NCBI RefSeq assembly: GCF_030811455.1
Contig: NZ_JAUSQU010000001.1
Location: forward strand, 7,564,001 to 7,628,000
Length of the DNA: 64,000 bases
Reading direction: 5' to 3'
Source of the DNA: Streptosporangium lutulentum
GTDB lineage: Bacteria > Actinomycetota > Actinomycetes > Streptosporangiales > Streptosporangiaceae
Under the pieces are notes generated by a model. The model worked only from the letters and a program-made list of their open reading frames with translations, made no database searches and was not told where the DNA came from. Positions 59,055 through 64,000 of this stretch are shown piece by piece. A program made the position numbers and the translations under genes. Each line of letters begins with the position of its first letter. The stretch's first letter is position 1.

Positions 59055-59122
59055 TAGCGGCCCCATGATCACAGACGTGATCATGGGGCCGCTACTTTTT
59101 GATCTACTTCGCCAACAGTGTC
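59055..59122. repeat. Right terminal repeat and hairpin of the IS1182-type element
   Basis: Inverted counterpart of 56764-56830. It holds a near-perfect hairpin (GCGGCCCCATGATCAC / GTGATCATGGGGCCGC) and the terminal ATCTACTTCGCCAAC. Confidence 0.8.
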
Positions 59123-59169
59123 GGGTGTACGGCGGGGCCTTCACTGCGAACGGTTGCCGACGGGCCGAC

Positions 59170-59209
59170 GTCGAGGTCGAGGTCGAGGTCGAGGTCGAGG
59201 TCGAGGTCG
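59170..59209. repeat. GTCGAG tandem hexamer repeat
   Basis: Six perfect GTCGAG units plus a partial unit end 10 bp before the serS stop codon. Read on the serS strand they are CTCGAC repeats just past the gene. Confidence 0.9.
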
Positions 59210-59218
59210 GCGAGGCGG

Positions 59219-60481
59219 CTACTTGACGGGTTCGAGGACGTCCAGGCCCACGTAGGGGCGCAGGGCCTCGGGGATCACGACGGAGCCGTCGGCCCGCTGG
59301 TGGTTCTCCAGGATGGCGACGATCCAGCGGGTGGTGGCCAGGGTGCCGTTCAGGGTGGCCACGTGCTGTGGCTTGCCGTTCGAGTCACGGAACCGCACGC
59401 CGAGGCGGCGGGCCTGGAAGTCGGTGCAGTTGGAGGTCGAGGTGAGCTCGCGGTACCGGCCCTGGCTGGGCACCCACGCCTCGCAGTCGAACTTCCGCGA
59501 GGCCGAGGACCCCAGGTCGCCGGCCGCGGTGTCGATCACCCGGTAGGGCAGCTCGACCTTGGCGAGCATCTCCTTCTCCCAGGCGAGCAGGCGCCGGTGC
59601 TCCTCGTGCGCGTCCTCGGGACGCGCGTAGGAGAACATCTCGACCTTGTCGAACTGGTGGACCCGGATGATGCCCCGGGTGTCCTTGCCGTACGAGCCGG
59701 CCTCGCGGCGGAAGCACGAGGACCATCCGGCGTAGCGGTACGGCAGCGCGGAACCGTCGAGGATCTCGTCGGCGTGGTAGGCCGCCATCGGCACCTCGCT
59801 CGTGCCGACCAGGAACAGGTCGTCCTCGGGCAGGTGGTAGACCTCGCTGGCGTGGGCGCCGAGGAAACCGGTGCCCTTCATCGACTCCGGCTTGACCAGC
59901 ACCGGGGTGATCATCGGGACGAAGCCCGCCTCGATCGCCTGCTGCATGGCCATGTTGAGCAGCCCGAGCTGGAGCCGTGCGCCGACGCCCTTCAGGAAGA
60001 AGAAGCGCGAGCCCGAGACCTTCGCCCCGCGCTCCATGTCGATCGCGCCGAGCAGCTCGCCGAGCTCCAGGTGATCCTTGGGCGTGAAGTCGAAGCTCGG
60101 CTTCTCCCCGATCTCCTCCAGCACGACGAAGTCGTCCTCGCCTCCGGCCGGAACCCCCTCCTCCACGATGTTGGGCACCGTGTAGAGCAGATCGTCGAGC
60201 TCTCCGGCCAGGTTCTCGGCCTCGGCCTCGGCCGACTTGACATGCGTCGAGAGGTCTTTGGCCCGCTCCAGCAGGGCCGTCTTCTCGTCCCCTGAGGCAC
60301 GGGACACCGACTTGCCGATGCTTTTCTGCTCGGCGCGCAGCGTCTCGAAGCGGTTCAGCGCGCCGCGCCGTCGCTCGTCGAGGTCAAGCAGCGTTTCGAC
60401 GACAGAGTCGTCCTCACCGCGGGCACGCTGCGACGCCCGTAGCCGGTCGGGATCCTCACGAAGGGTACGCAGGTCAATCAC
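59219..60481 (-). CDS. serS: Seryl-tRNA synthetase
   Basis: A 420-aa class II synthetase that charges tRNA-Ser (and tRNA-Sec) with serine. The N-terminal [21 protein letters not shown] leads into the antiparallel coiled-coil tRNA-binding arm (to about residue 110). Motif 2 is [26 protein letters not shown] and motif 3 is the [18 protein letters not shown] region, with [10 protein letters not shown] between them. Length and order are normal. A GTCGAG repeat and the IS1182-type element lie just beyond its 3' end. Confidence 0.97.
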   Translation of the reverse strand: MIDLRTLREDPDRLRASQRARGEDDSVVETLLDLDERRRGALNRFETLRAEQKSIGKSVSRASGDEKTALLERAKDLSTHVKSAEAEAENLAGELDDLLYTVPNIVEEGVPAGGEDDFVVLEEIGEKPSFDFTPKDHLELGELLGAIDMERGAKVSGSRFFFLKGVGARLQLGLLNMAMQQAIEAGFVPMITPVLVKPESMKGTGFLGAHASEVYHLPEDDLFLVGTSEVPMAAYHADEILDGSALPYRYAGWSSCFRREAGSYGKDTRGIIRVHQFDKVEMFSYARPEDAHEEHRRLLAWEKEMLAKVELPYRVIDTAAGDLGSSASRKFDCEAWVPSQGRYRELTSTSNCTDFQARRLGVRFRDSNGKPQHVATLNGTLATTRWIVAILENHQRADGSVVIPEALRPYVGLDVLEPVK

Positions 60482-60586
60482 AGCACAAGGCTACCGACGT
60501 ACTGCCGACACCCGCACATACATTAGGCCCGACCGGCGCAGAACGGCCCCGATCTCCCGATCGGTCCTGAGATCCCGGCCGCCCGA

Positions 60587-61507
60587 TCAGGCTTGACCGC
60601 CGCGGATCCTGGCGAGCCAGCCCTCGGCCTCGGCGAAGTCGGCGTCGGCCATACCGCGCTTGATCTGCGGGAAGAAACGGTCGGCGCGCGGGTAGCTGCC
60701 AAGGAAGCGCACATCGGTGCAGATCCGGTGGAGGCCGGAAAGGGCCTCGCCGACCCGGGCGTCGGCCACGTGGCCCTCGAAGTCGAAGTGGAAGAAATAG
60801 CGGCCGATGCCGTCGCCGGTGGGCCGCGACTCGATGCGGGTCAGGTTGACGCCGCGTACGGAGAACTCGGTGAGCATCTCCAGCAGCGCGCCCGGGTGGT
60901 CGTCGTTGAGGAAGGCGACCAGGGAGGTGCGGTCGGAGCCCGTGGGCTCGGGCATCGAGCCGGGACGGGACACGCGGACGAACCGGGTCACCGTGTCGGC
61001 GCGGTCACCGATGTTGGCCGCGAGCTCGACCAGTCCGTAGTGCTCTCCGGCGATGCGCGCGGCGATGGCCGCGTCGTACGGCGAACCGGGGAGGGCCACC
61101 TCCTGGGCCGCCGCCGCGGTCGAGGGCGCGGCGATCACCATGGCGTCGGGCAGCTCCCGGGCGGTGAAGCCGCGGCACTGGGTGATGGCCGCCGGGTGGG
61201 TGAAGACGCGCTTGATCTGGGCCATCGTGGTGTTCTTACGGACCAGGAGCGAGAATTCGACGGGAAGCAGCAGCTCGGCGGTGATGAGCAGCGGATCACC
61301 CCAGGCGAGCTCGTCCAGGGTCGTGGTGATGGCGCCTTCGAGCGAGTTCTCCAGCGGGACGACGGCTCCGTCGGCCTCACCGCGCCGGGCGGCGTCCAGC
61401 GCGGCGCTGACGTTCGCGCTCGGCAGGCGGTCGGCTTCCGGCGCCAGGATGCGCAGGGCCTCCTCGGTGAAGGTGCCCTCCGGTCCCAGGTAGGCGAGTT
61501 TGGGCAT
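60587..61507 (-). CDS. pheA: Prephenate dehydratase
   Basis: A 306-aa monofunctional PheA that converts prephenate to phenylpyruvate in phenylalanine synthesis. The catalytic domain starts AYLGPEGTFTEEA and includes NSLEGAITTTLDEL and the TRF motif (DTVTRFVRVS). The C-terminal ACT domain carries HPGALLEML and ESRPTGDGIGRYFFHFDFEGH, which bind phenylalanine for feedback control. There is no chorismate mutase domain. It is upstream of serS in the same direction; 105 bp separate them. Confidence 0.96.
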   Translation of the reverse strand: MPKLAYLGPEGTFTEEALRILAPEADRLPSANVSAALDAARRGEADGAVVPLENSLEGAITTTLDELAWGDPLLITAELLLPVEFSLLVRKNTTMAQIKRVFTHPAAITQCRGFTARELPDAMVIAAPSTAAAAQEVALPGSPYDAAIAARIAGEHYGLVELAANIGDRADTVTRFVRVSRPGSMPEPTGSDRTSLVAFLNDDHPGALLEMLTEFSVRGVNLTRIESRPTGDGIGRYFFHFDFEGHVADARVGEALSGLHRICTDVRFLGSYPRADRFFPQIKRGMADADFAEAEGWLARIRGGQA

Positions 61508-61606
61508 GGCCCCAGGCTATCCGGCGTCCGTCCGAAAGTGTGCACAGAACTCCACATTCGCGCAGCTCACCATCCTCACCCGCGCCGGGGAGGTGCTCGA
61601 AAAACG

Positions 61607-62842
61607 TCAGGGGAGCGCGCGGAAGGACTCTCGCCGTCTCGGCAGCCAGACTCCGAGCAGCCAGACCAGGACCAGCGCGCCCAGCCCGAACCCGTTCTGC
61701 ACGATCTTGCCCAGCACGGGACTGAGCACCGGGATCTCAGCGGCTTTGATCGTCACTCCCCACCAGGGGATCGGCAGCACGTAGTAGAGCCAGACCCCGG
61801 CGGCCACCCGGATCCTCACCGGGTCGCGTCCGTCGCCGACCAGCGCGCCGAGCACCACGACCACCCAGGCCAGGTGGTGGATCCAGGCCACCGGCGACAG
61901 CAGCACGGCCATCAGGCCCACCAGCGCCACCCCGGTCACCGGGTGTCCTTCGAGCAGCGCCCTGCGGGCGTAACGGAAGCCGTACCAGGCGACCACCGCG
62001 ACCAGGGCCAGCCAGAGCAGGCTGGTCAGCCAGTCCGGCATGTAGAGCCGGATGAGCATGCCGCGCATCGACTGGTTGGTGGTCGCCGCGTTGGCGCCGA
62101 GCCGTTCGGGGTCGAGCAGGGCGTGGAACCAGAACTCGACGGCGTCGTCCGGGATCACCAGGAAGGGCAACAGGGTCAGCAGCGCGGTGGTGAAGGCCGC
62201 CATGAAGAAGGTCTTGCGGTGTTCCTCCTTCGCGCCGGGGCCGAACCCGGCGATCAGGAAGTAGATCAGGAAGACCCCCGGGGTGAGCTTCAGCGCGGTG
62301 GCCAGGCCGATCAGCATGCCGCGCGGCCACACCGGGCGCCGGACCACGCAGTCCGCCAGGCAGAGCGCGACCAGCAGGATGTCCACCTGGCCGAAGCGGA
62401 CCTGGTCCCTGATCGGCATCAGGTAGGTGCACGCCACCATCAGGAAGGCGAACGCCATCGGCAGCCACAGGCCGCTCGCCCGGTTCAGGGCGGCCCGGAA
62501 GCCGAATCCGACCCCGACCGCTAGCGTGACGAAGATCAGGATCGTCCACACCCACTGCGCCACCGGCCACGACATCGCCGCCAGGGGCGTGGCCAGCAGC
62601 GCCGCGATCGGCGGATAGGTGAACGGCAGAAGCTGAGGAGCGGGCGTCAGGAAGTCGTAGACCGGCCGCCCCTCCAGGATCGCCTCGCCGCCGGTACGGT
62701 ACACATCCAGGTCGACCAGACGCTGGTCGTCGACGTTGCCCAGCCACTGGAACACCAGCGGGGCCACCGCCACCGCGACGAGCAGCAGCGCGAGCAGCCA
62801 CATCCACGGGGGCCGCTTGGTCGTGGTCACCTCGCCAGTCAT
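61607..62842 (-). CDS. GT87-family polyprenyl-phosphate mannosyltransferase-like protein
   Basis: A 411-aa polytopic membrane protein (DUF2029/GT87, about ten helices). An acidic residue pair in the first loop (RLVDLDVYRTGGEAILEGRPVYDF) matches the catalytic region of GT-C enzymes. TYPPIAALLATPL, GLATALKLTPGVFLIYFL and SPVAWIHHLAWVVV are family signatures. Such enzymes use decaprenyl-phospho-mannose to extend lipomannan or PIM-like glycolipids. ATG 62842 is preferred over an upstream ATG. Confidence 0.88.
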   Translation of the reverse strand: MTGEVTTTKRPPWMWLLALLLVAVAVAPLVFQWLGNVDDQRLVDLDVYRTGGEAILEGRPVYDFLTPAPQLLPFTYPPIAALLATPLAAMSWPVAQWVWTILIFVTLAVGVGFGFRAALNRASGLWLPMAFAFLMVACTYLMPIRDQVRFGQVDILLVALCLADCVVRRPVWPRGMLIGLATALKLTPGVFLIYFLIAGFGPGAKEEHRKTFFMAAFTTALLTLLPFLVIPDDAVEFWFHALLDPERLGANAATTNQSMRGMLIRLYMPDWLTSLLWLALVAVVAWYGFRYARRALLEGHPVTGVALVGLMAVLLSPVAWIHHLAWVVVVLGALVGDGRDPVRIRVAAGVWLYYVLPIPWWGVTIKAAEIPVLSPVLGKIVQNGFGLGALVLVWLLGVWLPRRRESFRALP

Positions 62843-62910
62843 CACGACCAGGCAGGTTACCGTGGGCCTGGGAGAAACGACCGCCAACGGTCACGGATAC
62901 GGGGGAACGG

Positions 62911-64000
62911 ATGGGTTCGACGCACGGCGGTCAGGGAGTCGTCCGCCAGGGCGCCGGAAGATCACCCGCGCTCTCGCGGTCGCGCTCCGCGGTGATCGTC
63001 GCGCGTCGTGACGGCCGGAGATCCCTGCGGGCACGGCCTCGCCCCTGGGTCGTCCGCACCGCGCTGGTCACCGTGTTCCTCCTGCTTTCCGGGATATCCG
63101 GACTCCCTGGATTTTTCGGGCTCTTCGGAGCCGGTACGGCCGGCGCCTCGGCCACGGGGTCGCCCGCCGTCAGGGTCGTGGTGATCGGAGTCCCCGGGCT
63201 GGAGTGGAGCGACCTGGACAGGGCGCGGACCCCGAACCTGTGGAAGCTGGTCGATCAGGGCGGGGTCGCGTCGCTGTCCACGCGGGCGGTGCCGCCGCCG
63301 AATCGGGGCACCTGCCCGGTCGCGGGCTGGCTGACCGTCTCGGCGGGGCAGCGGGCGGGCGCGCCGGGGGCGAACTGCGCGCCGCCGCAGGCACCGAGGG
63401 CGACGCCGGACGGCGGGGCGAGCGTGCCGGACTGGGCGGAGCTGGTGGCTTTCAACGCGACCACCTCCTACCGGCCGGTGCTCGGGCAGCTCGGGCAGCT
63501 CGCGGTGGACGCCGGACGGAAGGTGGCGGCGGTCGGGCCGGGGGCCGCGCTCGGTGCGGCCGACAAAGATGGAAAAGTCGCGAAATACGCGGCGACCGTC
63601 GATGACCTCGGCGACCTGGCACCGTACGCGCTGATCGTGGTGGAGGCCGGGGACCTGACCGAGGCGTGGTCCAGGACGGGCCTCGACAAGGACGGCGACC
63701 CGATCCCGATGACCGGCCAGGCGAGGCGGGAGGCGGTGGCGGGGGTCGACCGCCAGGTGGGCGCGGTCCTCGACCGGCTGCCGCCGGGGGGCACGGAGGG
63801 ACCGGGCGGCCCGGGGAGTCCGGAGACCACCGCCGGCCCGGGAACCGCGACGGGTCCAAAGAGCCCGGGGACCACGGTCCTGCTCGGGGGCCTGTCGGAC
63901 ACCACGATCGCGCCCCATCTGCACGTGGCGATCGCCCGCGGCGCCTCTCCCAGCGGGGAGCCGTACTCCCACGGCTACCTCACCGCCGCCTCCACCCGCC
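62911..64000 (+). CDS. Secreted/membrane phosphodiesterase-like protein (partial, runs off the window)
   Basis: The frame is open from ATG 62911 (GGGGGAA upstream) to the end. After an Arg-rich N-terminus come one membrane segment (VVRTALVTVFLLLSGISGL, near residue 50) and a Gly-rich hydrophobic stretch. A domain beginning VRVVVIGVPGLEWSDLDRARTPNLWKLVDQGGVASLSTR follows, the opening of alkaline-phosphatase-superfamily (type I phosphodiesterase-like) proteins. LGDLAPYALIVVEAGDLTEA and TVLLGGLSDTTIAPHLHVAIARG follow. The C-terminus is not in the window. Confidence 0.75.
   Translation, partial: MGSTHGGQGVVRQGAGRSPALSRSRSAVIVARRDGRRSLRARPRPWVVRTALVTVFLLLSGISGLPGFFGLFGAGTAGASATGSPAVRVVVIGVPGLEWSDLDRARTPNLWKLVDQGGVASLSTRAVPPPNRGTCPVAGWLTVSAGQRAGAPGANCAPPQAPRATPDGGASVPDWAELVAFNATTSYRPVLGQLGQLAVDAGRKVAAVGPGAALGAADKDGKVAKYAATVDDLGDLAPYALIVVEAGDLTEAWSRTGLDKDGDPIPMTGQARREAVAGVDRQVGAVLDRLPPGGTEGPGGPGSPETTAGPGTATGPKSPGTTVLLGGLSDTTIAPHLHVAIARGASPSGEPYSHGYLTAASTR

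Larger units (their letters stand above)
56764..59122. mobile_element. IS1182-type element (2359 bp) with a passenger gene
   Basis: The ends are GACACCGTTGGCGAAGTAGAT (left) and GACACTGTTGGCGAAGTAGAT read inward on the right; each is followed by a subterminal hairpin (GGCCCCGTGATCAC.. / GGCCCCATGATCAC..). The flanks are the identical 6-bp GGGTGT (56758-56763 and 59123-59128), as expected of a target duplication. It contains a transposase gene and a separate membrane-protein gene. Confidence 0.82.

Noticed and set aside
59170-59209. CRISPR or operator array
   Set aside because: Uninterrupted hexamer repeats without spacers; simple sequence repeat.
60593-62524. A 643-codon plus-strand open frame
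   Set aside because: Antisense to pheA and the GT87 gene, dominated by Gln/Gly/Arg/His, as expected from the complement of high-GC coding DNA.

Overview
The window is high-GC chromosomal DNA from an actinomycete. It carries an F420-dependent reductase, the bacterial proteasome activator Bpa, a SigE-family ECF sigma factor, an MmyB-type regulator, GTG/TTG starts with strong Shine-Dalgarno sequences, and IS families typical of this group. A Streptosporangiaceae-like host is my best guess, from general gene content only. Quinone oxidoreductase-bpa, the HAD hydrolase and serS-pheA recall the origin-proximal part of actinobacterial chromosomes. A perfect parS-like palindrome (39539-39556) and a DnaA-box cluster (28019-28060) fit that position.

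Region 1 (1-1757): the tail of one CDS and a class C beta-lactamase-fold serine hydrolase.

Region 2 (about 1787-27926): a 25.7-kb genomic island at the 3' end of tRNA-Ser(GCT). It is bounded by 390-bp direct repeats (1787-2176 and 27503-27892). The left repeat ends with the 3' part of the tRNA from the anticodon loop; the right repeat leads into the intact tRNA. About half of the island is insertion sequence: two identical 1313-bp IS3 copies, a second IS3-type element, a third IS3 element split by an IS30, two different IS21 elements and one IS982. Between them lie small orphan genes: a beta-propeller protein, a DUF6000-like protein, a YcxB-like protein, an Lsr2-domain protein, DUF427, a 589-aa PH-domain protein and several unknowns. 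Diverged copies of a shared non-coding spacer (copies A-F) separate many of them, which suggests an accreted array of one-gene modules. No integrase survives. Three cargo genes are split by IS elements and become open again, in frame, when the IS and one target duplication are removed on paper.

Region 3 (28-46.5 kb): ordinary chromosome with small regulatory units. These are yceI/marR with a palindromic operator; an acyl-CoA ligase; a sigma factor divergent from a Cys-rich protein and a MauE-like membrane protein; an AAA ATPase; an L11 (rplK) paralogue divergent from a MerR regulator with a dyad operator between them; an M15 peptidase; an MmyB regulator; a NUDIX-NYN fusion; PrsW; CadD; a VapBC-like pair; a TmrB-like ATPase; a GNAT; and a membrane protein/TetR pair sharing three operator-like sites.

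Region 4 (46.5-49.2 kb): integrase fragments, an F420 reductase and an SMI1/KNR4 protein next to tRNA-Ser(TGA), probably a decayed integrative element.

Region 5 (49.3-64 kb): a ParA/MinD-like ATPase with a repetitive disordered N-terminus, quinone oxidoreductase-bpa, a HAD phosphatase, a cold-shock protein, a membrane protein, a 2.36-kb IS1182-type element that appears to carry a passenger membrane-protein gene, then serS, pheA, a GT87 mannosyltransferase-like protein and the start of a secreted or membrane phosphodiesterase-like protein that runs off the window.
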